A stretch of DNA of 64,000 bases from Eunapius fragilis. Taxonomy: Eukaryota > Porifera > Demospongiae > Spongillida > Spongillidae. A model generated the notes under the pieces. The model ran no database searches. It had not been told where the DNA came from and saw nothing but the letters and a program-made list of their open reading frames with translations. Below, in pieces: positions 11,655 through 22,746 of the stretch; the first letter of the stretch is position 1; every line of letters begins with the position of its first letter. The DNA lies in the NCBI GenBank assembly GCA_963681505.1, contig OY811971.1:15301338-15365337 (forward strand), given 5' to 3'. The position numbers and the translations under genes are program-made.

Positions 11655-13345
11655 TACTGCACCCACATCACCACTGAACCCCACATCACTACTGCACCCA
11701 CATCACCACTGCACCCACACATCCCCCCACATCCCCACTGCACCCACACATCACCCCACATCACCCACTGCATCCCACATCACCACTGCACCCACACATC
11801 ACTCCACATCATCACTGCACCCACACATCACGACTCCACCAATACATGCCCCACATCACCACTGCAACCACACATCACCCCACATCAACACTGCACCCAC
11901 ACATGCCCCACACATCACCACTGCAACCACACATCACCCCACATCACCACTGTACCCACACATGCCCCACATCACCCACACATCACCACTGCAACCACAC
12001 ATCACTCCACATCACCACTGCACCCACACATGCCCCACATCACCCACACATCACCACTGCAACCACACATCACCCTACATCACCACTGCACCCACACAAT
12101 ACCCCACATCACCCACACATCACCACTGCAACCACACATCACCCCACATCACCACTGCACCCGCACATGCCCCACATCACCCACACATCACCCTACATCA
12201 CCACTGCACCCACACAATACCCCACATCACCCACACATCACCACTGCAACCACACATCACCCTACATCACCACTGCACCCACACAATACCCCACATCACC
12301 ACTGCACCCAAACATCACCCCATATCACCACTGCACCCACACATCACCACTGCACCCACTATCAGCCGACATCACCACTGCACCCACACATCACCACTCC
12401 ACTCCCACATCACCACTGCTTCACACATCACCACTGCACCCACGCATCACCACTCCACTCCCACATCACCACTGCTTCACACATCACCAATCCACTCCCA
12501 CATCGCCATTGCTTCACACATCACCACTGCACCCACTATCACCCACACATCACCACTGCTTCACACATCACCACTGCACCCACGCATCACCACTCCCCAC
12601 ATCACCACTGCTTCACACATCACCACTGCATCCACACATCACCCCACATCACCATTGCACCCCACATCCCCACTGCACCCACACATCATCCCACATCCCC
12701 ACTGCACCCACACATCACCCCACCACTGCATCCACACTGCACCCCACATCACCACTGCAACTACACGTCACCACTGCACCCACACATCACCCCACATCAC
12801 CACTGCACCCACACATCACCCCACATCACCACTCCACCCATACATGCCCCACATCACCACTGCACCCACACATCACCCAAAATCCCCACTGCATCAAGAC
12901 ATCACCCCACATCACCACTCCACTCCATCATCACCATTGTTTCACACATCACCACTGCACCCACGCATCACCACTGCACCCACACATCACCCCACATCAC
13001 CACTGCACCCACACATCACCCACATCACCACTGCACCCAGATCACCACTCCACTACCACATCACCACTTCACAGCATATCACCACTGGACCCACACATCA
13101 CCACTCCACTCCCACATCACCACTTCACAGCACATCACCACTTCCCCCACATCCCCCACATCACCACTTCCCCCTACACTACCATCTCACCCCACATCAC
13201 CCCTTCAGCCCACATTAACATTTCATCCCACATTACTCGACATCACCACTGAAAACCTACACACCAGTGCACCCCCACATCACCACTGAACAACTACATA
13301 ACCACTACACTTCCACATCATCACTACACCCCCGTATCACCACTG
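11655..13345. repeat. Complex CACCACTGCACCCACA minisatellite, ~1.7 kb
   Basis: Irregular tandem array of CATCACCACTGCACCCACAC-type units, roughly 18-30 bases each, interspersed with CATGCCCCACATCACC and CTTCACACATCACC variants. The plus strand is strongly C/A-rich and G-poor. All three plus frames stay open for 1.4-1.7 kb simply because TAA, TAG and TGA are absent from the unit. That is composition, not evidence of a protein. Confidence 0.95.
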
Positions 13346-14136
13346 CCCATTCATACGATTCTTGATATTTGCCTCTTGATCCAAGTCTATAGAAGCGTCC
13401 GCATGCTGGCAACAACCAATTCCTTTAATACCGAATCCATAACGTTTTAATTGACCAATACTGTATGTTCATAATGCACTACGTTCAAATTCACATTGGA
13501 AACATACAGCCATACATTCTTGATCGAGTGGTTCAAACTAATGATCTGAAGAGTCATATCAAAGTCATTTCTATTTTTACGTAAGTTATCTATAATTCAT
13601 TGTGGTTTGATACTTCGCGCAATGAATAATTGTCCCGTGTGGATTCTTAAAATATACCAGGTGGATATTCGTAATATACACTATACCCTTGGTATATTGA
13701 TGGTATACGCGAAATATACGCAAAAATATACGCTATAGCGTATACTACGTTTTTTGCACAGTGTGGGTCTCTTCTAAAATAAAGAATGGTGCGGCAGTAA
13801 GTCCTGAAAATAGGAAGGGCGTTTTTAGCTTGGAAGACATGTGGGTTTGAAATTGATGCTAGTCCTTTTATTTTATACATGCATACCACAAGCGTTGTTT
13901 TGTAGGCCACAGCATGAAGCAGTATGTAAACTACCAGCTTAGTCCAGTTAACCACAAGTTTTACAGAGAGCTGATAATCCTAAAACTGTGCTTCTGATTT
14001 TATAGTTGAATGTCAATGTCTCTGTCTTTGACAATGCGTATGACATGATTTTTGAAATAGATGCTGGCCTCATGAAGGCACTTGCCCAAATACTACTGCT
14101 GATTGCAGATTTCCATCTTAATGTGCCCCTCTTCCA

Positions 14137-14138
<2 letters not shown>

Positions 14139-14200
<62 letters not shown>

Positions 14201-14213
14201 CGTGTGTGTGTGT
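14139..14213. repeat. (TG)n microsatellite
   Basis: About 37 TG dinucleotides with two GC interruptions near the right end. Alternating purine-pyrimidine. Confidence 0.97.
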
Positions 14214-15506
14214 TCAGCGCCCTGCCTACCAACCCATAATGGAGTAAGGTCTGGAGAAGATAATGCAGGTCACTACCATGTGCAGGAATCAAACGTATTA
14301 TGTATGTGTGTTAAATTTGATTGGTAGTGCGAACATTTCAGTTTTCTCCACATATTAAGCTGATTTCCGTCACAATGAGCAAATGCCACAAATGGCTCAG
14401 CACAGCAGGGGACTTTCATGATGATTCACACACGTGTGTGTAAGGCATGGCATGGGACATTGGCTACAAAATTGTCTACGTGCAATGTAGATGTGATAAA
14501 TCAATTTTGGATCTGTTTATACAACATGACACTACTGATGTGATAACCTTATGAGCATGTACAGTAACATCTACACACACATATCGTCGACTCATCGATC
14601 ATGCGAGTCCACGTGCTATAGCAATTGCGGAAGAGGAGAATCTAGGCAGAACGGAAGGAGAAGTATTATGGTAAACTTCCTACTAGACCGTGCGTTTAGT
14701 GTTGAGAGGGAGGTGGAGCTTCCAGCTGCAGAGGACAACCCGCCGCCGAAGAAAAACCCGCTGTAGAAGTACAACTTGCTGCAGAAGAACAACCCGCGGT
14801 AGGACAGCCGCTGGAGGCGGTACGGGATCAGGTCATAGCGAAATTTCTGCTGAACCATGCACAGTCGAACGTTACCCGGGATGACACTGCATGCAGTCTC
14901 AGAACAGGTGCTCGAGGAGCAACAAAGTCTGCAGCCTAAGGATTCTGCGTGGCAGTAGTTCCGGCTGATGTCTCCCTGAAGGCGGAGCAACCTCCACCGC
15001 TGGCCCCGCCCAGACGTTCATCTCGTCGACGTCACCCCCTGACCACTTTGGGCTAACAGGGAAGGAGTGTAGTATACGTCAATGCGCTGACTTAATGCGA
15101 CCGTATTAGCTGGACTTCACTAGCTGTATAGAACAATTGTCTTTGTGTGCGCAAGCCAGAGGCGGCCGCCGAAGATTCTAGATGAACACTTACTATTAAT
15201 ATGTGTATGTCATTGTGCACGGCAGTTGAGTCAGTATCCCGTGTGGTGTAGTGTCATGTGTAAATTATAGTCGTGTGCCGTGTCCGCTATACTCGAGCGT
15301 GCAACCAGGATTCGCGTCGGGGCGATACTACACCCATGCACCTCCCTTAAAAAAATCGGGACATACCAGGGCCGATGTGGTCTGTCCAATTGCTTTTTTT
15401 TAAAAATCAAAGTGCATACAAGAATGGCTAAAAAAGGATTCCATGCAGTGTCCTCAGTATAGATATCCCGCGCTATCCATCCGAGTGTCATGCAGCTCAA
15501 AACGTA

Positions 15507-15541
15507 TGACGACATTCATTTGGTAGAATGAATGTCGTTTC
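15507..15541. repeat. Hairpin
   Basis: ACGACATTCATT and its complement AATGAATGTCGT separated by about 7 bases. No tract typical of a terminator; function unknown. Confidence 0.6.
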
Positions 15542-15606
15542 TCCTCACGGTATACCGGCATAACCTTCTATACCGTAATTTAACAAGTGCAACGTAAGGA
15601 AAGGGG

Positions 15607-15636
15607 AAGGGGGGGGGGGGGGGGGGGGGGGGGGGT
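15607..15636. repeat. Poly-G run of about 28
   Basis: Uninterrupted G homopolymer. One of at least ten such runs of 14 or more in the window. Confidence 0.95.
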
Positions 15637-16430
15637 GATACATGCCACAGAGTGCAAGGATCAGTGTTAAAATAACAACTGATCTAAGTAAGGGATTAAT
15701 TGCAAAGATAAAACATGCACAATCCTGTCTTGATCAATCACCTAATCATCTTCAAATTATGCCATGTTTTAAAAATTTCATAATCAATGCATGGCCTTAT
15801 GCTAATAAATTAAGACTGCACTTTGAACAATGGTGGTCCTGTATTCATAGAAATTACTTCTTTCCTTTGTGATAATATCTTCTAAATCACTTTTGGCACG
15901 TGGAGCATCACTTGGTGGTTCATGGGCGAAATGCAGCGCCACAATCTAAGCCAAAGGAATGTTCGGAAAGGGGGAAAATGTCTTTCATTTTAAATATATA
16001 ATTATTTAGCTAAATTAAATCTACAACGCAGCGTTCCGGGTTAGGACTGTGACGCGGCAATTAATCACATATCCAGAAATTTGGAACGCTGTTGCTGATG
16101 CAGACTGCTTATGGTTAATTGTGGGCGGGGGTTAGTAACTTTGCACTTTTAGATTTCTAGGCATCAACTCGTACTCTTACTTTTAGCTTCACCCCACTTC
16201 TTACGTGTTGGACAACTGTTACCAATTGTGTATTGTTAACGCACGTTGATTTCGAGTAGCAGAAACCGGCAGAACAAAATCGATCGTAAAACAGTAACAG
16301 GGCAGAGGTTGTTTCACTAGTTATTAAGAACCCACCGTGAGGCACTTGACCAAATAAATGTCATATGCCACATGGGGGCATAGGTGCCAATTAAGGTTGA
16401 CTATTGACCAAACAGTTCATTCTATGTTTA

Positions 16431-16500
16431 TGTTATGCGCGAAGCATGGATTTGCGCAATCCAGGGATTGCCCTGCGCAAACCCTGGATCCATGGTTTGT
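16431..16500 (+). repeat. Left TIR of Ginger-like element
   Basis: 70 bases matching the right end in inverse orientation. Contains palindromic boxes CAATCC-AGGGATTG and TGGATCCA. A further palindrome (CAATCTCGAGATTG) follows just inside. Such subterminal palindromes are plausible transposase-binding sites. Confidence 0.93.
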
Positions 16501-16742
16501 TTGCGCAATCTCGAGATTGCACCAACGTATTGACGTAATCAGTTGCATTTCGAATTAAAGGACTGAAGCTATTACGAAGTTACAACTTGTATATATCGTA
16601 CCGTTCAGAATACACATTGATAACAGTCTCTTGGTCTCCAAGCTGTTTGGGCTATTTAAACACCACACGCTGTGTACAGCTACTTCATCAACCAACAGTG
16701 AGTTGCTAGGCGTTATTAAGAGCGGATCGGTTATATGCGATA

Positions 16743-18094
16743 TGGATGCTCAAAAGGACACCTTCCAGACGTTTTTGGTGGATTCATTCTTGTCAGGGAA
16801 GAAACCTGGCAGTAAAGTAATAACAAGAGCAAAGGGCAACAAGATCGTTGCGCTTTTGAAAGGTACTTGTAACGATAGTGATCATCATTTGAAATTTTGG
16901 GTAAAATCACGCAAATTTTCCCTAATGTCCTATCCTGCGCTTGGTCTGTCGGATGTGCTTTGCTTGCCTGCCAGAAAAAAGGTGAGCATTAGAAAAATGT
17001 GATAAGTATTTTTTACTTGTACTTGTTTTTTCTGTTTTAACCATACAGGATTGTAGTGACACCACCGTGCTTAGCCACGTTAGAAGAGTGGCTTATGTTG
17101 AAGACTTCTTTGAGATACTTCACAGGGTGCATTGCCAAGAGCGAGGTCATGTGGGCTACAAAAAAACTCTTGCAGAGGTATTCTGGTAGAATTTGCTTCA
17201 TGAATATTATACAGTATAATAGAGTATGGTTTTTACTATTACAGATTTCAGCATGCTATGAGTGTCTTCCACGGTCAGCTGTACAGAAGTTTGTGAGCCT
17301 GTGCCCCCTTTGCAGTACTCAAAAAGTACAGCACAATCAAGCACCCCTGAAACCCATCATTGCATCAGGATTTATGAGTAGAGGTCAGGTGAGTTACACT
17401 TTATGCACAGCAAAAAAAAGTTGACAGTGGTGTTTAACAAGCTAGGTAGAACTAATAGACATGCGCCACCGACCTGATGAACCGTATAATTGGATAGGAC
17501 ACTACATCGACCATTGGTCTAAATTCCATGTACTATTATTTGCCCTTCAGAGGAAGAGTAGCAAAGAGGTGGCCTGGAACCTTGCAACAAAAGTTTTTGC
17601 ATATCTTGGTTTACCCAAAATATTGCAATCTGACAATGGGCGAGAATTTGCAAGCACTTTGATGGCCGAATTAGTAAAGAACTGGCCTGGTGAAATTTCC
17701 ATTATCAATGGCAGACCATGCCATCCTCAAAGCCAAGGACTGGTAGAAAGAGGCAATGCGAAAGTGGAAGAAATGATAGCTTGTCATTTTCATGAAAGCA
17801 AGGGAACTGTCATTTTCATGAAAGCAAGGGAACTGTCATTTTCATGAAAGCAAGGGAACTAAGTCCTGGACAGACTGGCTACATGAAATTCAATGTAAGT
17901 ATAGTTATCTACTACATCAGTATAGTTGCAGATAAATTGAACACTTGCGTGCATGCAACAACAAAGACAACTCCTTACCAGCTGGTGTTTGGTCAACCTC
18001 CTCATTCATCACCATTTCCTGGTACAACCAAGGGCATTGTTATGGAAGAAGCAGTGTCTGATATCTTAGGTGCAGTACACATGTGTATCTTGTA
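16743..18094 (+). CDS. Integrase/transposase of the Ginger-like element (H2C2 zinc finger plus DDE core)
   Basis: A start at 16743 (MDAQKDTFQTF...) leads to a short N-terminal exon. The H2C2 module follows (17049-17177, VHCQERGHVGYKKTL; 17245-17388, VSLCPLCSTQ), then the catalytic core from 17446: first Asp in VELIDM, DHWSKF, second Asp in LQSDNGREF, and Glu in QGLVERGN. The end of the core is TTPYQLVFGQPPH near 17970-18000. The arrangement matches integrases of the KRBA2/Ginger group. Exons are bounded by GT-AG introns of 60-70 bases. A 26-bp unit is repeated three times at about 17791-17862 and disturbs the frame, so this copy is probably inactive. Strand transfer would act at the element's TIRs in the nucleus. 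Confidence 0.82.
17791..17862 (+). repeat. 26-bp direct repeat x3 inside integrase core
   Basis: Unit TGTCATTTTCATGAAAGCAAG plus GGAAC, three near-identical copies. 26 is not a multiple of three, so the expansion breaks the reading frame. Looks like recent slippage. Confidence 0.85.
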
Positions 18095-18296
18095 TTTATA
18101 CAAAAAAAACTTGTAGACTTTTACAAGGCACATTTTGTTTTTGTGGTCTCTAATATTTTGTACATATAGATGTGTTTTTGTGAGGCTGAGATAGATTCTT
18201 GTGACTAAAGAATTGTAAAATTGTAACTATTCTGTATTTTATGTATGGCTAAGATACCTTGATGTACTTGTACTTGTTACTTCGTATATTACTGCA

Positions 18297-18905
18297 GATA
18301 CTTGTGATGTTGTGAAAGAAGTGTCTGCAGATGTACAGGGTGTATCAGGTGAATTGTTTTTAATTTATGCTAGCAATATTATTCATTGATTCTGATTTTT
18401 ACAGCCACTGGTAATTTTGATAAAGATGAAAGTGATGAATCAGGTCAGTAAATTATATGATAATATGTAGTAATACACAAGGCCAAGGTACCTTAATGCA
18501 CCTGTTAACTCCATACATTGCTGTAGATACTTGTGATGTAGAGAAAGAAGTGACTGATATACATGTATCAGGTGAATTGTACTTTCCCGCTAACACTATT
18601 CAGTCACTCTCAATTTGATTCAGATTATATCATTTACAGCCACTGGTATTGTAGATAAAGAAGGAAGTGATGAATCAGGTCAGCAGATTTTATGCAGTAT
18701 AATATACGTTGAATAATAACACAAGGCCAAGGTATCTTAATGCACTTTGTTACTCCATAAATTGCTGCAGATACATGTGGTGTTGAGAAAGAAGTGACTG
18801 ATATACATGTATCAGGTGAATTGTACTTCCCCGCTAACATTATTCAGTCACTCTCAATTTGATTCAGATTATTTTATTGTTGATAGAGAAGGAAGTCGTG
18901 AATCA
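18297..18905 (+). repeat. Tandem mini-exon array in Ginger-like element
   Basis: A ~235-bp unit is present three times. Each has two tiny exon-like blocks: one starting GATACTTGTGATGT and ending GTATCAG before GTGAATTG, encoding a peptide like TCDVEKEVTDIHVS; the other beginning CCACTGG and ending GAATCAG before GTCAG. Both blocks keep the same intron phase. The third unit has a shortened second block. The peptides are acidic and of unknown role, probably a linker between integrase core and C-terminal module. Confidence 0.6.
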
Positions 18906-20095
18906 GGTCAGTAAATGATATGCAATTTGTATGTGTACATGTATATATACTATTACATCACTCCAGATTCAGATGCAAAGCAAAGTGAAACAAATGTAAC
19001 ACAATGCATAAGTGAGAAGAAACCCACATACATGAACTATAATAATGGTATTAATTTTATATAATATTAGGTGATCGGTATAGTTAAGGTTAAAGATTTG
19101 AATAACTAGCATTACAGGTAATCATATTATTTATACTAGCGTCTGCTGCAAAAGATCAAGATGATTTCTAGGCAAGGTAATTAAGGTATTAATGTGTAAA
19201 GCAATGTTGCATTTGCAAACTTTTCTGTGTGCAAATTTGTTACAGTCCTGCAGATATGCACCTGTTCAACTGTATCAAAGCAGAAATGGATCGATTGAAG
19301 GTCATACCAGATGCATTTATTTAAAAATTTATTCATTTTATCCATCAACACATTCAGCCAGACCTTATTGGAATAATTCAGGGGGAAACAAACTCTAATT
19401 TTCACAACATATACTGGCATGGAAGCAAGAGTGAGAAAAGTAACATTCACCTTCATGACAACTTTGTACCATCCAAAGTGCTGCCTGATCATTTGGTTAG
19501 TCATTAATGAAGTTGTAATTACGTACACTTACATGGTTATAAGCATGCTCCTTATATAGCAAGGAAGATTATGTACTTATCTGGGTACTGTTACAAATGC
19601 ATATATGATGCGTGGATATGGCATATCATATGTTTATGAAGTTTTGATTCCCGAGGTGGGTTCAAATATTTATCAAATTTTCCACCTAGATACACATGTA
19701 CATGTAGCTTGTTTTTGCTTTGACCTACAGTTTTACACTCGGATGGATAAAAAGCATAAATTTGTGATCTCTACTGACTTGTTCAGAAAGTACTGAGCTA
19801 GCTAAGGCTGATGATGATGATGGAGTAGATGATGATGTTGATGCTGATAGCGATGAGTATCACAATGCAATTATGATGAGGGGTAATTAAGATATATGTC
19901 TTAATGTCATGTATTTATCACTTCTTGTAAAATGTAAGGTTCATTCATAATTATGATAGCCCTTAGTACATGTAGCAATGATTTATTTTGTCTCAGTTTA
20001 TAGTAGCTTGTTTTTTGCTATGTATGTTGTATTTAAAGCTCATTTTGGCAAAATAATATATTTTTATTGTGTAATTTCTTACTTGTATAGGGCAA

Positions 20096-20640
20096 TATAG
20101 TGGCAGATTTGGAAGCTCCTTCAAGCACCTCAAAGCACGTATTGACGCAGATAAGCATTACCGCTCCAATGCTGAAAGAATGAAAAATTCGTATCTAGTC
20201 TGCAAGAATATGAGAAAATTTAATGTTGGAGACCTAGTGTCTGTTAGAATCCCTAGAATTGATCGGGCCCGTACAGACACTAGACGATTACCATGGATTG
20301 TTGTGGAGAAGACTGGAAAAAAGCAAGTTTCATCGCCTCAGGTGTGCACAAGGAGTACTTAAATCCTGCTATCAGGAAAGTGATTTAGAGTTGTATCCTG
20401 GTAGTAGCTCATCCAATGATGCATTAAAGGTGAAAGAATGGACGGATGAGAAACTCATTTGCTTGCATGAGGCTTCAAAGAGGCAGAACCCTTGTAATAG
20501 ATTCTATGGAGACAATTGCTATGTCAGAAAGCTGCTCATCGCAGCGATGTGGTTGTGTCGTTAAAGGTAAATAAACTATGCACTAGCCATTGCCATGGAG
20601 GGAGGCCATGCCAAAATGAAGTGGAGCATATTACTCCTGG
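20096..20640 (+). CDS. C-terminal GPY/F-like module and Cys-rich motif of the Ginger-like element
   Basis: The block from about 20096 encodes FKHLKARIDADKHYRSNAER then VGDLVSVRIPRIDRARTD, the conserved C-terminal integrase module of KRBA2-like proteins (family pattern VGDFVxxxIPxxDRxxTD). Downstream LRCAQGVLKSCYQESDLE and LICLHEASKRQNPCNRFYGD continue that family's order. A Cys-rich motif follows (CSSQRCGCVV ... LCTSHCHGGRPCQNE), resembling CXC/CRC-type zinc-binding repeats. A weaker copy occurs at about 20800-20880 (CSPSHCGCVLKG). The reading frame is not continuous across the module. Confidence 0.65.
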
Positions 20641-20939
20641 ACGCTCATCCAGCAACAGCACAATTGAAGGAAAAGATGAAGCAAAGCTTATTTCTCCTGG
20701 AAGCGCACCGAGCAACAACACAAAAATAGATGAAGCAGAACTTATTACATGTACTTTGGAGGCTCACAGTACAAATCGAGAATATTGCTCATGAAAAAAG
20801 GACTGCTCACCCAGTCATTGTGGTTGTGTCCTGAAAGGTAAAAAAATGCAGCAGTCTTTGCACTGAATGGAGGGAAATCATGCAAAAATGAAGCAGAATG
20901 TATTAATCCTATTTGGGTGTCTGAACTAAGTTTAAATTT

Positions 20940-21310
20940 AGATGACAAAAATGCTATCCTTTTAGGTGATTGGTTGACAGACAAACACATCTCTGCTGCT
21001 AACCAACTACTTAAAAGGGATTTCCACAGTGTAAGGGATAAGACAATCCAATTTTGGGGGAAAACTTTTCATTTCCTCTCCTGAGAGGAGAGGGTGTTCA
21101 AATGTTACATGTAGATAAATCCCATTGGATCTGTGTGTCAACAATTGGATGTACTTTTGGGGAATTAAATGTATGATGGCCGACTTACCACTCTCTCTCC
21201 AGCAACACTTAAGGTCTTCTTCACTGAAGTAAAAGTGACGTGACTGTCAATTGCAACAACAGTCTAATGGAAGTGACTGTGGGGTGTATGCAATGCATGT
21301 GCAGCATCTT
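20940..21310 (+). CDS. Ulp1-type (C48) cysteine protease of the Ginger-like element
   Basis: Signature parts in order: LLGDWLTDKHISAANQLLKR (substrate-binding start), catalytic His in VDKSHWICVSTIG, Asp in LNVYDGRLTTLS, Gln in QQQSNG and catalytic Cys in GSDCGVYAMH. Ulp1 proteases process or remove SUMO-like modifiers. Transposons of this type are known to carry them, probably for protein maturation or deSUMOylation. Frame is interrupted more than once in this copy. Confidence 0.72.
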
Positions 21311-21474
21311 TGTGCAATGGAGATGAGCCATCAGACCAGTGTTGGGATGAGAAAAAGCAGCGCCTTCATCTCCTTCAGTGTTTTGAAAGTACCTCTATGT
21401 CAGTCTTTCCAGCTTCAGCTGCAGAGGATGAAAGTCATGCACAATGTACCACCACAATCCTAAATACCCTAAAG

Positions 21475-21650
21475 GTACCAGAAGTCTACTGCATTTGTTG
21501 CCTTCCATGGCACAAGGAAGATATGATACAGTGTGGGACGTGTAGGAATGGTATCACCCAAGCTGCTTGTCTTTGCCTTACCACATTTTTAAGAGTTCTA
21601 AACCATGGCGCTGTTCACTGTGCTCGGTGTCTCGTGTATAGTACTGTACA
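21475..21650 (+). CDS. PHD finger of the Ginger-like element
   Basis: Cys/His ladder VYCICCLPWHKEDMIQCGTC followed in a neighbouring frame by a Trp-Tyr-His and Cys pair (CSLCSV-type). This matches the C4HC3 plan of PHD fingers, which read histone H3 tails and could guide insertion into certain chromatin. The end of the element follows about 200 bases on. Confidence 0.6.
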
Positions 21651-21863
21651 ATATAGCCTTTTATTTGTACACGCGCATATATGATACCAGTCAATGCATC
21701 GTTTCACATTTGATGTAATAAAATCATTCTCCGTTTAAACCATCGCTTAAACATGTACATGTACATATCTATACTTTGCGCAAGAACAATCCCAGGATTG
21801 TCCCGATCCATGGTTTGCGCACGCGCAATCCGAGGATTGCGCGGTCAATCCATGGTTTGTGGT

Positions 21864-21933
21864 ACAAACCATGGATCCAGGGTTTGCGCAGGACAATCCC
21901 GGGATTGCGCAAATCCATGCTTCGCGCATAACA
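21864..21933 (-). repeat. Right TIR of Ginger-like element
   Basis: Mirror of the left TIR. Immediately inside, 21785-21863 holds more copies of the same palindromes (CAATCCCAGGATTG, CAATCCGAGGATTG, AATCCATGGTTTG), so the right subterminal region is longer and richer in boxes than the left. Confidence 0.93.
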
Positions 21934-21937
21934 TTTA

Positions 21938-22746
21938 TTCCAATTAAATTTAAATAGTATTCGGAGGGCTATACTTACATTTTGAAAGGTTAATTAAATT
22001 CATTGCGCATGTGCAGTGACATGGTTTCTGATAATACATGCGGGCGGGGAATGAGAAACAGATTACAACTTGGAGTGGCCTAAGTGCATAGTCGACCGCA
22101 TAGGTACCGATTAACCTACAAAACCTGAGAATCGGTCATACATCCTACTGGGGTATAGCTAGATGAACGACCATTTGTTGTAGATATAACTTTCAATGCG
22201 ATCGCTAATTATGACGTTATTGGTCCTCAAGGTTCAATACAAGAGCGCAGTATTGACGTACTAAGGGCCTGGAGCCGAGAGATGGGACATAAATCCGGGG
22301 CTATAAGGGTTACCGTACAATGAAACGTGTTACAGTCATATCAATTGTGAATCGATTTGACGCTTTTTTTCACTGTGTTATAGGTCCTAAACCATATCAT
22401 TTTTTTAAGGACCTAAACCATGCTTGGGACCTAACCCTATTGTTTAGGATCAAAACACTTAAAATTTCATAATCCGGACTCAAGAAATTTCCGCATGTTT
22501 TTGAGACAGTTTATCATTCTTTCGTTGACCAGGTTAAAATTTGGTACGCGTGTTGACTGCGGATTGACATATACTATAAATAGTACTATACGCTTATGCC
22601 AAAAATAACTGACCACCACGCCTACTTGGAATCTGCCTCTTCTGTTAAACGCCTCTGCAATTGTAGCAGCACCCTTGTAGGAGATTCTGTCCTTTTATTT
22701 CTGAATCGGTAGCAGTCTGCAGCTGATCGTGTGAAGTCAAATCGAG
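21938..22746. other. Upstream region of the receptor gene
   Basis: Between the transposon and the receptor start. A TATA-like stretch (TATACTATAAATAGTACTATACG) lies at about 22569-22592, 155-175 bases before the start codon, a reasonable promoter position. Nothing else recognised. Confidence 0.4.

Larger units (their letters stand above)
13346..16426. other. No gene recognised
   Basis: No recognisable protein. Contains a TATA-rich quasi-repeat at 13660-13745 (ATATACGC and GTATAC motifs), the (TG)n at 14139-14213, an inverted repeat at 15507-15541 and a long G run at 15607-15636. A short exon-like stretch at 14005-14130 with an acceptor at its left edge encodes no known motif. Confidence 0.45.
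16431..21933 (+). mobile_element. Ginger-like DNA transposon, 5.5 kb, with both TIRs and TSD
   Basis: Terminal inverted repeats of 70 bases with 2 mismatches at 16431-16500 and 21864-21933, starting TGTTATGCGCGAAGCATGG and ending in ACA. The 4-bp direct repeat TTTA flanks it at 16427-16430 and 21934-21937. Ginger transposons are known for TGT-type termini, 4-bp target duplications and an integrase related to that of LTR elements. The interior encodes, in order, an H2C2 zinc-binding module, integrase DDE core, a C-terminal GPY/F-like module, Cys-rich motifs, a Ulp1-type cysteine protease and a PHD finger, apparently on many small exons. It has no reverse transcriptase or capsid, so it is a cut-and-paste DNA element. 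The coding part shows a few breaks, so this copy is probably not autonomous, but the nearly identical TIRs argue for a fairly young insertion. Confidence 0.88.

Noticed and set aside
11556-13289. 577-codon His/Thr/Pro-rich open frame and two overlapping frames
   Set aside because: Open only because the minisatellite lacks stop trinucleotides; all three frames are equally open and the peptide is pure repeat.
14006-14239. 77-codon plus-strand frame
   Set aside because: Possible exon start but the second half is TG repeat; no recognisable motif.
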